From Hallella colorans (GTDB lineage Bacteria > Bacteroidota > Bacteroidia > Bacteroidales > Bacteroidaceae): a stretch of 64,000 nt of DNA. The notes below the pieces were generated by a model, which was not told where the DNA came from, did no database searches, and saw only the letters and a program-made list of their open reading frames with translations. Both the position numbers and the translations under genes were made by a program. This document shows, one piece after another, positions 44,727 through 54,300 of this stretch (position 1 is the first letter of the stretch; the number at the start of each line of letters is the position of its first letter). The stretch lies in the NCBI RefSeq assembly GCF_003096815.1, contig NZ_QENY01000002.1, forward strand, positions 124,001-188,000, read 5' to 3'.

Positions 44727-45881
44727 CTACATGCCATGATGCTTGAGTGCATAATAATAAAACCAGAAAGTGCCACCATAGCTATCGCGCAGCACCGAAT
44801 AACGACATTGTGCATCGGCGGTTTTGCGACAAAGAGCTTGATAGTCCTCATAGTCGGCCTCGAGCACTGGGTCCTTATACACGATGCTGGGATGCTTGCG
44901 CGTGTGCGTATAGAGCGTCAATGCCTCGCGATAGTGCTTGGGCAAAGGCTTCTTGAGATCGTAATAGCGAGGCAAGGCGTTGGCAAAAGCGTCCATGTTG
45001 CCCTCGAGCAGATAGGCACACAGCAACCAGTCGTGCGCCGCGGGAGTAGCCCGACCGATGGCATGAAGTTTCACAAGATAGTCCATCGGCGACTCACACC
45101 CTTTGACATAGGCTCCAAGATGCCTATACAGCGTAGTTTCTGGCAGTATCAGCAGCCTGACAGATCGGCCATTAGGCAACATGCTGGCCGACCGGCCAAC
45201 AAGCGGATACTCGAATAGTCGCTCGCCCATCTGTCGCTTGTAAGACAAAGCCCAAACACGCAGTAACGTCAGACTGCTATCGGTCTTGGTTTCTTTGACA
45301 CCCACTTGCAACGCTTCGTCGTAGCGAGCAGCCCTCATCTCGTTCTCCATGCGCATGCGATAGTGCAACAAATAGTCATTGCAACCGATGGCGCATGTCA
45401 TCAGGCAAAAGGCCGTGAGCGTGAAGAGGTTTATCCAAACATGCCTCAGCACGTTGCCCCCACCTGTCTGGTCGCGCAGCGATTCGAACTGCTTACACAG
45501 CCAAACCGCGCCCGCGTACATCACCATAAGCAATGGGAAGAGCCACCACCAATGGCCTATATAACTTTCTCTCCCTATATTTGGCGTGATGTCTGTCAAG
45601 ATGCCGAGCAACAACAACGAGGGAAAATAGGTCAACGCATGTGTATATCCCTTGAGCCTTGTGCCGACATAAACACCAACCTGCACCATCCACAGCACCA
45701 CGGTGATGAGCAATGCCCCCACCAATCGGTTGTAATTGGTTTGGCCATGAGAGAGCACGTGCTGGGTTACGGCCAGTATGTCCGCCTGATAATCGTATAG
45801 ATACAGGAACGTAAAAATCAAGAAAAGAACGGCACACGTCATCCTTGGCATGACGGCGCCATTCTTGGAAGTGCTTGTCAT
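44727..45881 (-). CDS. Polytopic membrane protein, DUF6057-like
   Basis: The 384-residue protein has five membrane helices in its first half (about residues 12-30, 50-70, 80-98, 108-128, 150-170) and a cytoplasmic or periplasmic helical second half with repeated YDEALQ and YLVKLHAIGRATPAAH-type helices that resemble a TPR-like bundle. I place it with the Bacteroidales DUF6057 family, moderately sure. It follows glgB by 19 bases and is probably in the same operon. Function is unknown. Confidence 0.7.
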   Translation of the reverse strand: MTSTSKNGAVMPRMTCAVLFLIFTFLYLYDYQADILAVTQHVLSHGQTNYNRLVGALLITVVLWMVQVGVYVGTRLKGYTHALTYFPSLLLLGILTDITPNIGRESYIGHWWWLFPLLMVMYAGAVWLCKQFESLRDQTGGGNVLRHVWINLFTLTAFCLMTCAIGCNDYLLHYRMRMENEMRAARYDEALQVGVKETKTDSSLTLLRVWALSYKRQMGERLFEYPLVGRSASMLPNGRSVRLLILPETTLYRHLGAYVKGCESPMDYLVKLHAIGRATPAAHDWLLCAYLLEGNMDAFANALPRYYDLKKPLPKHYREALTLYTHTRKHPSIVYKDPVLEADYEDYQALCRKTADAQCRYSVLRDSYGGTFWFYYYALKHHGM

Positions 45882-45900
45882 CAGTGTTGTTTCTAAATGA

Positions 45901-47982
45901 TTATTTGCGTTTTAACACCACGGCAGAACGCGCCGGGATATACAGTTTGAGCCATCCTTTGTGGTCTGGGGCGTAGAGGGGGTCGTGGTTGGTGAAATGC
46001 TCCACGCTGTCATCAGCCAGTCCATTGCCGCCAAAAGCCTTGTCGTCAGTGTTTAGACACACGGTGTAAGAACCCTCGGGCACCAAGAAGCCATAGTCGG
46101 TGTACGAACGGTTGGGCGAGAAGTTGAGCACGAAGATGAGGTCGCCACGCATGAAGGCAAGCACTTGGTCGCCATCATTGTGCCAGATCTCTTGCACGGG
46201 CGTGTCAACAAATCCATTCTCTTGCTTAATCACTGCGAGCATGGCCTTGTCAAAGTCGCCAAGGTAGTGATAATCAAGCTCTGGATTGTCCACCAAGTTC
46301 CATTGCCGGCGGGCGTATTTATGGCTCCAGCCGTTGCCCTCACGTGGAAAATCTATCCACTCCGGATGCCCAAACTCGTTGCCCATGAAGTTGAGGTAAC
46401 CACCGTTCATGGCCGCGGCCGTCACCAAGCGTATCATCTTGTGTAGGGCTATGCCACGGTGTGCCATGTCGTTCTCGTCGCCTTTCTTGAAATGCCAGTA
46501 CATGTCAGCGTCTACCAAACGGAAAATGATGGTCTTGTCGCCCACCAACGCTTGGTCGTGGCTCTCGCAATAAGAAATGGTACGCTCGTCGCTGCGACGA
46601 TTCTTAACCTCCCAAAATATGCTGCTGGGTTTCCAATCCTCGTCTCTTTTCTCCTTGATGGTTTTTATCCAATAGTCTGGAATGTTCATGGCCAACCGGT
46701 AGTCGAACCCATAGCCACCATCCTCGAACTTGGCCGCCAACCCTGGCATGCCGCTCACTTCCTCGGCAATGGTGACGGCTTGTGGATTAACCTCGTGTAT
46801 AAGCTTGTTTGCCAACGTGAGGTAACAGATGGCGTTGTCGTCTTGGTGCCCATTGAAATAGTCAGCATAGTTCACAAACGCCTCGCCAAGTCCGTGACTG
46901 TAATAGAGCATGGAGGTGACGCCGTCAAAACGAAACCCATCAAAGTGAAACTCATTGAGCCAATATTTGCAATTGCTCAACAAGAAATGCAGCACCTCAT
47001 CCTTGCCATAGTCAAAACAAAGACTGTCCCAAGCCGGATGCTCGCGACGGTCGCCGGGGTAGAAATACTGGTTGGGATCGCCGGCAAAATTGCCCAATCC
47101 CTCCACCTCGTTCTTCACGGCGTGCGAGTGAACAATGTCCATAACGACAGCGATGCCCATGGCATGAGCCGCGTCTATGAGGGCTTTCAGCTCGTCTGGG
47201 GTGCCGAACCTGCTCGATGGAGCGAAGAACGAGCTGACGTGATAGCCAAAGCTGCCATAGTATGGATGCTCTTGTATGGCCATGATCTGTATGCAATTGT
47301 AGCCGTCGCGAGCTACACGGGGCAACACGTTGTCCTTAAACTCGGTGTAGGTACCTACTTTCTCGGCATCTTGCGCCATGCCAACATGGCACTCGTAGAT
47401 AAGCAACGGGCTCTTCTGGGGGCAAAACGTCTTCTTCTTCCATACGTAAGGTTTGGACGGCGCCCAAACCTGCGCGGAGAAAATCTTGGTTCTTTCGTCT
47501 TGCACCACACGTCGCGTCCAAGCCGGTATGCGCTCTCCCTCGCCTCCATTCCACTTCACGTGCAATTTGTAGAGGTCGCCGTGCTTCATGGCATGAGCTG
47601 GCATGGTGAGTTCCCAATGACCCAACGTGCCTATTCTCGTGCAACTATAAGCGTCGCTCTCGGTCCAGTCGTTGAAATCACCAACCAAAAAAATAGCCGT
47701 GGCGTTGGGTGCCCACTCACGAAATACCCATCTGCCATCTTTGAGATGATGCAAACCAAAATAATCGTAACCATTGGCAAAGTCGGACAGTGAGCGCTTG
47801 CCCTGCTCGGTGAGCTGGCCTATTTTCCACAACGCATGGTCGTAACGGCCGCGTATTGCATCTTCATAAGGTTCCAAATAAGGGTCATGGGCCACCATGC
47901 CTATATGCTTGGCGGCGGAGCGCTCGCAAGACTTTGGTGTCTTGTTGGTCTCTGTTTTGGGCACGTTTCGTTTTGTTTCCAT
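45901..47982 (-). CDS. glgB: 1,4-alpha-glucan branching enzyme
   Basis: GlgB adds alpha-1,6 branches to glycogen. The 693-residue GH13 protein has an N-terminal CBM48 domain (about 60-170, FREWAPNATAIFLVGDFNDW), the catalytic barrel with FRFDGVTSMLY (nucleophile Asp near residue 352), the acid/base Glu in AEEVSGMPG (near 407) and a conserved SHDQALVGDK, and the C-terminal beta domain. The layout resembles the eukaryote-like branching-enzyme branch found in Bacteroidales. No glycogen synthase is adjacent. It follows the YhcH-family gene by 33 bases. Confidence 0.95.
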   Translation of the reverse strand: METKRNVPKTETNKTPKSCERSAAKHIGMVAHDPYLEPYEDAIRGRYDHALWKIGQLTEQGKRSLSDFANGYDYFGLHHLKDGRWVFREWAPNATAIFLVGDFNDWTESDAYSCTRIGTLGHWELTMPAHAMKHGDLYKLHVKWNGGEGERIPAWTRRVVQDERTKIFSAQVWAPSKPYVWKKKTFCPQKSPLLIYECHVGMAQDAEKVGTYTEFKDNVLPRVARDGYNCIQIMAIQEHPYYGSFGYHVSSFFAPSSRFGTPDELKALIDAAHAMGIAVVMDIVHSHAVKNEVEGLGNFAGDPNQYFYPGDRREHPAWDSLCFDYGKDEVLHFLLSNCKYWLNEFHFDGFRFDGVTSMLYYSHGLGEAFVNYADYFNGHQDDNAICYLTLANKLIHEVNPQAVTIAEEVSGMPGLAAKFEDGGYGFDYRLAMNIPDYWIKTIKEKRDEDWKPSSIFWEVKNRRSDERTISYCESHDQALVGDKTIIFRLVDADMYWHFKKGDENDMAHRGIALHKMIRLVTAAAMNGGYLNFMGNEFGHPEWIDFPREGNGWSHKYARRQWNLVDNPELDYHYLGDFDKAMLAVIKQENGFVDTPVQEIWHNDGDQVLAFMRGDLIFVLNFSPNRSYTDYGFLVPEGSYTVCLNTDDKAFGGNGLADDSVEHFTNHDPLYAPDHKGWLKLYIPARSAVVLKRK

Positions 47983-48015
47983 CGTGCAAATAGTGTTTTA
48001 AAGTGGATGTAAAGA

Positions 48016-48462
48016 CTATTTTCTAACTTTGAAAATGGCTTTTCTAAGCGTGGGTTGATCAGTAATACCTGGTGCGTGGCCATCTTGAGGCATGAAGATG
48101 ACAAACTGACCCGGGCGCGCGGTCACGAAAGTTTGCGCCTCTATGCCGGGTATGAGCGTGATGTCCTTGGCCGTGTCAAATGGAGACTCTGGCAATTCGG
48201 CGGCGGGAATATAACCGTAAGTCTCGGCCGTGTTGATGGGCACTTGCACGTCTATCATCTCTTTGTGATACTCCATGGGCGCTTGTTGAGGCGTCTTACC
48301 ATCTTGTGTCATCACGTTGACAAATACATCGTTGCCAGAGATGATATGCTTGCCATCGGCGACATCTTCCCAATGGTTGTTTCTCAAAAAGCTAACTACA
48401 TGTTGAATACGTGGGTTTAGGGCTACGTATTTTTCAAGATTTTGAATGGTGTCAATTATCAT
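48016..48462 (-). CDS. YhcH/YjgK/YiaL-family protein
   Basis: The 148-residue protein begins MIIDTIQNLEKYVALNPRIQ and has the family's cupin-like core with EYHKEMIDVQVPI (metal-binding His and Glu) and PGQFVIFMPQDGHAPGI (His), consistent with a small metal-binding enzyme. Members include a sialic acid anomerase and other sugar-related proteins. The start at 48462 was chosen because it is the first ATG past the MORN gene stop (13 bases). Placed before glgB in the operon, it may act on a sugar, but substrate is unknown. Confidence 0.88.
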   Translation of the reverse strand: MIIDTIQNLEKYVALNPRIQHVVSFLRNNHWEDVADGKHIISGNDVFVNVMTQDGKTPQQAPMEYHKEMIDVQVPINTAETYGYIPAAELPESPFDTAKDITLIPGIEAQTFVTARPGQFVIFMPQDGHAPGITDQPTLRKAIFKVRK

Positions 48463-48475
48463 ATCGCATAAATTA

Positions 48476-49606
48476 TTAGTTGTCGTTAAATCGACGGCCA
48501 CTTTCATAATGCCCTTTGAAGATGACCCGACCGTTTCGATCCTTCTCCACGAAACGACCATCACGAACGTTGTTGACGTAGGTTCCTTCAAAACGCTTGC
48601 CGTCTTTGAGTTCCTCAATGGCCTTGCCATTGCGCATGCCATTTTTGTAAGTGCCCTTAAAACGTGTTCCGTCAGCGTAATGGATGATGACCTCACCGTC
48701 TATTTTGCCATTGACAAAATCTCCATCAAAGACATCGCCGTTCTTCTTGGTGAGCTTGCCACGACCGTTTTGCAAGTCGTTTTTCCACAGTCCCTCATAC
48801 TTGTCGCCATTGGCCCATACGAAAGTGCCCATGCCTTGACGCACACCCTCGGCAAAATGGCCCGTGTATCGATCGCCGTTGGCATATTTGAAGATGCCCT
48901 CGCCAGTGCGCTCGCCTTGCTCATAATCGCCCTCGTAACGGTCTCCGTTCTGGAAAACATAGATGCCCCTGCCCTGCTGTATGTCGTTTTGCCACTGTCC
49001 TTTGTACACATCGCCGTCTGCATATTTGTTTACGCCATAGCCCGACCGTTGGTTATTGTCCCACTCTCCTTCGTAAATGGTGCCGTCTCCCCAATCGAAA
49101 ATGCCTCGGCCTTGTTTTTTATCCTCTTTCCACTGGCCGTCATAATAGGCTCCATTAGAATATGTATACTTGCCCTTTCCCTGACGCATGTCATGAAACC
49201 AGTTGCCATCATATTTGTCACCATTGAAGTAATACATGACACCATGCCCCTGCTGATAGTCGCGAAACCATAGCCCCACGTATTTATTGTTATTGCTGAA
49301 ATAATAGGTTCCTTTGCCATGCTGTTGGTTAAGCAGCCATTGGCCCTCATATTTCTCACCGTCGGCAAAGGTGTAGGTGCCATAACCTTGGCGTTTGCCT
49401 TTGACAAAATCGCCCTCGTATGTATTTCCATTGTCAAAAATGACATTACCCTTGCCGTGTGGTTTGTCAGAAACCATCTGACCTTTGTAAACGCCCTTAA
49501 CGCCCATCTCTTCTACTTGACAAGAGCCTAAAGTTATCTTTTGTGCACAGACATTGAGAGATGAGACTATAAATAATAAAGATAATATCAGATTTTTCAC
49601 TATCAA
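48476..49606 (-). CDS. Exported MORN-repeat protein
   Basis: After a signal peptide (MIVKNLILSLLFIVSSLNVC) the 376-residue protein is made of about 14-15 MORN repeats of 23 residues, each near YEGxW...G.G.G.Y.F..G, from about residue 40 to the end. The strict 69-base periodicity at the DNA level also opens spurious frames on the other strand. MORN sheets bind lipids or proteins in eukaryotes, and in bacteria their role is poorly known. It is first in an operon with YhcH, GlgB and the membrane protein. Confidence 0.92.
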   Translation of the reverse strand: MIVKNLILSLLFIVSSLNVCAQKITLGSCQVEEMGVKGVYKGQMVSDKPHGKGNVIFDNGNTYEGDFVKGKRQGYGTYTFADGEKYEGQWLLNQQHGKGTYYFSNNNKYVGLWFRDYQQGHGVMYYFNGDKYDGNWFHDMRQGKGKYTYSNGAYYDGQWKEDKKQGRGIFDWGDGTIYEGEWDNNQRSGYGVNKYADGDVYKGQWQNDIQQGRGIYVFQNGDRYEGDYEQGERTGEGIFKYANGDRYTGHFAEGVRQGMGTFVWANGDKYEGLWKNDLQNGRGKLTKKNGDVFDGDFVNGKIDGEVIIHYADGTRFKGTYKNGMRNGKAIEELKDGKRFEGTYVNNVRDGRFVEKDRNGRVIFKGHYESGRRFNDN

Positions 49607-49628
49607 TGGTGTATGTTAAATTCAATTT

Positions 49629-49636
49629 CAAAGATA
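49629..49636 (-). promoter_or_regulatory. -7 box of the MORN-glgB operon
   Basis: TATCTTTG on the minus strand, 22 bases before the MORN-protein start at 49606. The upstream -33 region is AT-rich with no clear TTTG. Confidence 0.6.
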
Positions 49637-49733
49637 GTAATAATAATTGGATTAGATAGTTTAGGGTGGGATATTTAAGGCATTAAACTAACTATTTAAC
49701 ATTATTAAATATCCGATGATGGGGTAAAATTCG

Positions 49734-49741
49734 TAATTTTG
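49734..49741 (+). promoter_or_regulatory. -7 box of kdsB
   Basis: TAATTTTG, 17 bases before the first ATG of kdsB at 49759. Confidence 0.6.
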
Positions 49742-49764
49742 TAAAGATTTAAATACGAATGAGA

Positions 49765-50514
49765 ATGAAAACCATCGCTATTATTCCGGCTCGATACGGC
49801 TCTTCACGTTTTAAGGGCAAGCCATTGGCCATGCTTGCCGGCCGACCTGTGATACAACATGTGTACGAAAGGGTTTTGCAAGTGGTCGAGGACACATGGG
49901 TGGCAACCGACGACGAGCGCATATATGATACGGTCAAAGCTTTCGGAGGAAAGGTCGTGATGACACGCACCGACCACAAAAGTGGCACCGACCGAATACA
50001 AGAGGCGGTGGAAAAGATTGGAACCAAAGCCGATGTGGTGGTCAACGTACAAGGAGACGAGCCGTTCATACAGACCTCGCAGATTGAAACCATCTGCCGT
50101 TTATTTGACGACCCGGGCACGCAGATAGCCACCATAGGAAAGCGTTTTGAAAGCATGGAGGCGGTGGAAAATCCCAACTCGCCCAAGATTGTGACGGATG
50201 TCAATGGGTTCGCGCTATATTTCTCACGTTCGCCCATACCATTTGTAAGGGGCGTGGAGCGTGAGGCATGGCTCGGGCGATACCCATTTTTAAAACATCT
50301 CGGCATTTACGCCTACCGCCGCACGGTGCTGGCAGAGATTACCCAACTACCAATGTCGCCACTTGAAAAGGCTGAAAGTTTGGAGCAACTGCGCTGGTTG
50401 CAAAACGGCTATCGCATCAAAGTGGGACTGACCAATGTGGAAACCATTGGCATCGATACCCCGACGGACCTTGAGAAGGCTGAGAAATTTATTCAAGAAG
50501 CGCAACGCCATTGA
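49765..50514 (+). CDS. kdsB: CMP-KDO synthetase
   Basis: KdsB activates KDO with CTP for lipopolysaccharide core synthesis. The 249-residue protein has the family start MKTIAIIPARYGSSRFKGKP, VATDDERI, TRTDHKSGTDRI and VVNVQGDEPFI (metal-binding Asp). An ATG two codons earlier (49759) is also possible. The C-terminal part holds GIDTPTDLEKAEKF, normal for the family. It stands alone. Confidence 0.96.
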   Translation: MKTIAIIPARYGSSRFKGKPLAMLAGRPVIQHVYERVLQVVEDTWVATDDERIYDTVKAFGGKVVMTRTDHKSGTDRIQEAVEKIGTKADVVVNVQGDEPFIQTSQIETICRLFDDPGTQIATIGKRFESMEAVENPNSPKIVTDVNGFALYFSRSPIPFVRGVEREAWLGRYPFLKHLGIYAYRRTVLAEITQLPMSPLEKAESLEQLRWLQNGYRIKVGLTNVETIGIDTPTDLEKAEKFIQEAQRH

Positions 50515-50573
50515 ACAAAAGGGGCTTTCACTATAAACCCTCGTCAATCATTCGCATAGTATGGCAGGCTCAA

Positions 50574-51128
50574 TCAAAGCACGCCATCGCATCCAGACAT
50601 GTCGGAAAGCCGCATAGCGCCAGCATCTTGCATCTCGCGCAAAAACAAACGGGCACACATCTCGGCGTCGGCCCCGGCCCGATGGTGACACTCACAAGGT
50701 ATCTCGAACACTTGACAAAGATAGTCTAACTTGTTGCAAGGATAGCGATAAATGCGGCGGGCGGCTCGCAACGAGCAATAATAAGAAACGGCAGGCTTGG
50801 GCAGCCCATAACATTCGAGCGATTGTCGGATACAACTGATGTCGAAAGCCGCGTTGTGAGCAATAAGCACAGGACTATCATCAAGGTATTTTTCTATCTC
50901 GGTCCACACGGCAGGAAAATCAGGAGAGCACTCTGTGTCTTGCGGAGTGATGCCGTGTATGCGTATGTTCCAATAGTCATACCAGTTGTCTTGTGGTTGC
51001 ACCAACCATGAACGGGTCTCCGTGACCTCGCCGTCGCGCACCACGCAGATACCCGCCTCACAGATGGAGGCATGGCTACGAGTGGCTGTCTCAAAGTCGA
51101 TGGCTATAAAATTAACTCCGTGTATCAT
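50574..51128 (-). CDS. DEDDh 3'-5' exonuclease (DnaQ-like)
   Basis: The protein of about 184 residues has the DEDDh exonuclease motifs: FIAIDFETAT (Exo I), LIAHNAAFDIS (Exo II) and HHRAGADAE (Exo III with the His and Asp). It is a stand-alone proofreading-type or repair nuclease related to the polymerase III epsilon chain, with no polymerase domain. An earlier ATG at 51155 is possible. A -7 box lies upstream. Confidence 0.88.
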   Translation of the reverse strand: MIHGVNFIAIDFETATRSHASICEAGICVVRDGEVTETRSWLVQPQDNWYDYWNIRIHGITPQDTECSPDFPAVWTEIEKYLDDSPVLIAHNAAFDISCIRQSLECYGLPKPAVSYYCSLRAARRIYRYPCNKLDYLCQVFEIPCECHHRAGADAEMCARLFLREMQDAGAMRLSDMSGCDGVL

Positions 51129-51215
51129 TTGCTTTCTTTTTCGTCTTTGCAGCATTAAAATCTACTCGCTCACTGATTTGTCCATGTTTTGCGATTAAAG
51201 CGTCGTAGAAACATT

Positions 51216-51223
51216 CAAAAGTA
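51216..51223 (-). promoter_or_regulatory. -7 box of the exonuclease gene
   Basis: TACTTTTG on the minus strand, about 60 bases from the ATG at 51155. Confidence 0.5.
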
Positions 51224-51319
51224 CAAAAAAAAGGAGAAAACATCCAAACTTTCACGCACAAAAGAAGTGCGCCATTCCAATATCGTATTTGTACGACACG
51301 TCATCCATATATAGCATCT

Positions 51320-51363
51320 TGAAAACAAGAAGTGGCTTTCACAACATATTGGAAAGCCACTTC
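51320..51363 (-). terminator. Terminator of the T9SS adhesin gene
   Basis: On the minus strand GAAGTGGCTTTC (51352-51363) pairs perfectly with GAAAGCCACTTC (51329-51340), followed by TTGTTTTC. On the other strand the stem is followed by TTTATTT, so it could also stop transcription from the left. Confidence 0.85.
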
Positions 51364-51384
51364 TTTATTTAAGATGAATGGTTA

Positions 51385-54300
51385 TCACTTGACTATCAAC
51401 TTGCGATTGGTCGTCACAGTTCCATTTTTGGCCGAGACAATATAAACTCCTCGGCTCAAGCTCTTCTTCATCGTGGTCATGTCATGAGGTAGGTTGAAAC
51501 GTGCCACCACATGTCCGGACAGCGTGTAAACGGTGGCATCGCCATTGATGTCGCTGTCAACAGACGACACGCTCGTGGCCCAATCCGCAAATGATGTTGC
51601 CGTTGTGTTGACCAATGTAAATCGGTCTGTAGCCGTCTCGCCTTCACCAGCGGTAAACATGTAAGACAGTTTGTTGTCATCAAAGGGTACCAACTGCTGC
51701 AGCTTCAGGTCGACAAGCTTCAAGTCGGAATACTGGTTAAGCCTTCTACGGGTAAGGGTTAAGGTGTAATTGCCTGCCTTTCCTGTTTTCACGGTGATGT
51801 TCGCCTTGGTCAAATCGTCCGTGGTGTTGACCTGCAACATACCTGGTTTGGCATTGGAATAGATGGTTGTAGGCATCGATTCGGCTCCAAGTTTGAAACC
51901 ATCCCAACCGTTATCAAAATCGTCAGACGTGTTGACATTTTCCAACAACCACATCGTCTCGTGTGCATGCTCACCAGTTAGCTCAAACTTCACAGAACCA
52001 GAAGTCTCGCTTGGAGCAGCACCAAAACGCTTAGCCAACTGTGGACTATTGGTATCTAATGTCACAACCCTGTTATAATCCAATGTCAACACTGCGTTGT
52101 CACCATTTGGTTTGACTTCCTCTGGCGTAAATTGCAACAAGAAACCTTGCATAGAAGGAATTACATAGAAAGCCAAATCAGAAGCAGCGAACAATGGAAC
52201 GGCCTGGTAAGAACCCGCTCCGTCTTCAAAGTTAGTTTCGAACTTATCTCCCCAGTCTTTTCCACTGCCTGTATGATACAGGTAAGCGGTGTTCTCCACC
52301 TTATGGGTGGATGCGACAACTTGTGCCAAAGCAGCTGAGCTTATGGGTGCCGTATATGAGTTTCCAAATAGGTTTTGCCCCAACCCCCAATAATTCACGG
52401 CGTCTTTTTGATTTGTGGCGCCATTCACTTTCGGGGCTTTTTGGGTGAGCGTCAACGTCACATTGTTAAAATCGAGGTATCCCTTCATGGTTTTCATCTT
52501 AGGCGTTGTAGACGCGTTTCGAATTGAATAGCCAGCAAAAGCGGTCATCGGTGCCTTAGCTTTCAAACCAACAAACTTTTGATAGAACTGGTTTTGAGCG
52601 TTATGCGCCTCATCATATTTGTAAATATATGAACCGCCGAGCATACCCGATGACATCTCTTTGAACGGTATTCCAAAGAATTGATCCGTATATTTCACAG
52701 GGAAAGTCGTTCCCTTGGTAGGCGAACCCTCCAAATTATCCGTCCATGATGTAGGCTGCTCAAGCTTACGTGACCTGACATACATTTGCACCTCGGCATA
52801 TACTTTGTCTGATGCCGCACCGGGATATTGTGCAATGAATGTTCCGTTTGGCACATCTTTGGCGGATGCCTCAATCTTCAAGCGAACAGGATCTACGCTT
52901 CCATCTTGTTTAATTTCATGCGCGAAGCCCACCGTTCCACTCTTAACAACCAAGGCACTACCTGCTGGAATAACCATCGCCTTGCCGCTTTCATTAATCA
53001 AACTGGCCGCCCAAAACGAAAGAGTAGACTCTCCTTCTGTCAGTCGGCAATCCCTTTCGGCAGCATGTCCGTTGTTATTCTCTTCCGTAGCAAACACGAT
53101 GTCCTCGTCATAGGTAGGTACCTTGTTTGCTGTCCAGTTGGAAGCGGTGCTGAAATCTTCGCTCGTCGAGCCTACCCAGAAGTTGGGTTTGTCGGTCTTC
53201 GTGACGTAGAACTTCACAATTCGGTCACCACCTGAGCTTCCCGGACACGATGTGCGGTCAGTAAACGTGGTGCGAACCTGATAGGTGTACACACCTGGCT
53301 CGTTGAATGTCACGTTGATATCGTTACCGTCAAACACTTTCTTTTCGGGAGTGTTGGTAATGTCGTACCATTCCACATTATATATATAAGGAGAAACTGG
53401 CAAATAAAGATGCAGCGGTTTCATACCGTCGGTAATGTCAAGATTGATAATGCTCTTCACCTCGAAACCGTTTTCAGTCTCCACCGAAGGCTCAGGAATG
53501 TCGGTAGGTGATACTTGAACAAATTTCTTTCCTTCGCATGTGCCGTTATAAATGGTACGAACGAGGTACTTCCCTACCTCCACATCTTTCCATACTACAT
53601 TGAGAACATCCTGTGTGGTGGTGGCTTTGTAAGTTCGAAGCGGCTCTCCTGTTAGGGTCGAACCATCCTCCGTCTTATACAATTCGTATTTAACGGGCAA
53701 CGCTACATTCACGCCTTTAGCGACGCCAACACTCACCATGCCAGTACCTTTACCATCGCGATTGCACATGGCACCAAAGACTTCGAACGCTGCCTTGTCA
53801 GCATAATCGGTGAAATCAAACTTGTATGTCTTGCGGGCATAATCACCTGGCTCCGCAGGTCGGATAGTAAACTCGTCACTATTATAGTATCTGTCTTCTT
53901 TCGCTATGGCAGAGTAGATGTTGTTCCCTTCAGAATAGCTGTGACCATTATATAAACTCGGAACAAAGGCAGCACCGAAATAGTTGGTGCCTGTCAGTTT
54001 TTCCAATGGAGTGATAGGATCTACATTAGATGCCCAAGTCTTTCTGCTACTCGACGCTCCTTGTTCCCCCGTGCTGGCTCTATAAGCATAAGCAACATTG
54101 TCTCCTTCCGGACCGAAATCAAACTTCACAACATTGTTGCCATTGCAATCAACTCCTACATACACTCCGTCCTTGTATCCCTCATCGCGCTTGGGCTTGT
54201 AATGCTGAAGCTTGCTCTCTGGAATTTCAAAGTTATAGGTTGCGGTATTGTTGCAATTGTCTTTCAAATCAAGTGCGTATTTGCCAGCAGGCAGGTCAGC

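Noticed and set aside
46459..47793. 444-codon frame on the plus strand opposite glgB
   Set aside because: It lies fully antisense to a clear glgB and its product matches nothing; it arises from codon bias of the real gene.
48446..49273. 275-codon frame on the plus strand opposite the MORN gene
   Set aside because: The 69-base repeat period of the MORN gene keeps the other strand open; no family likeness.
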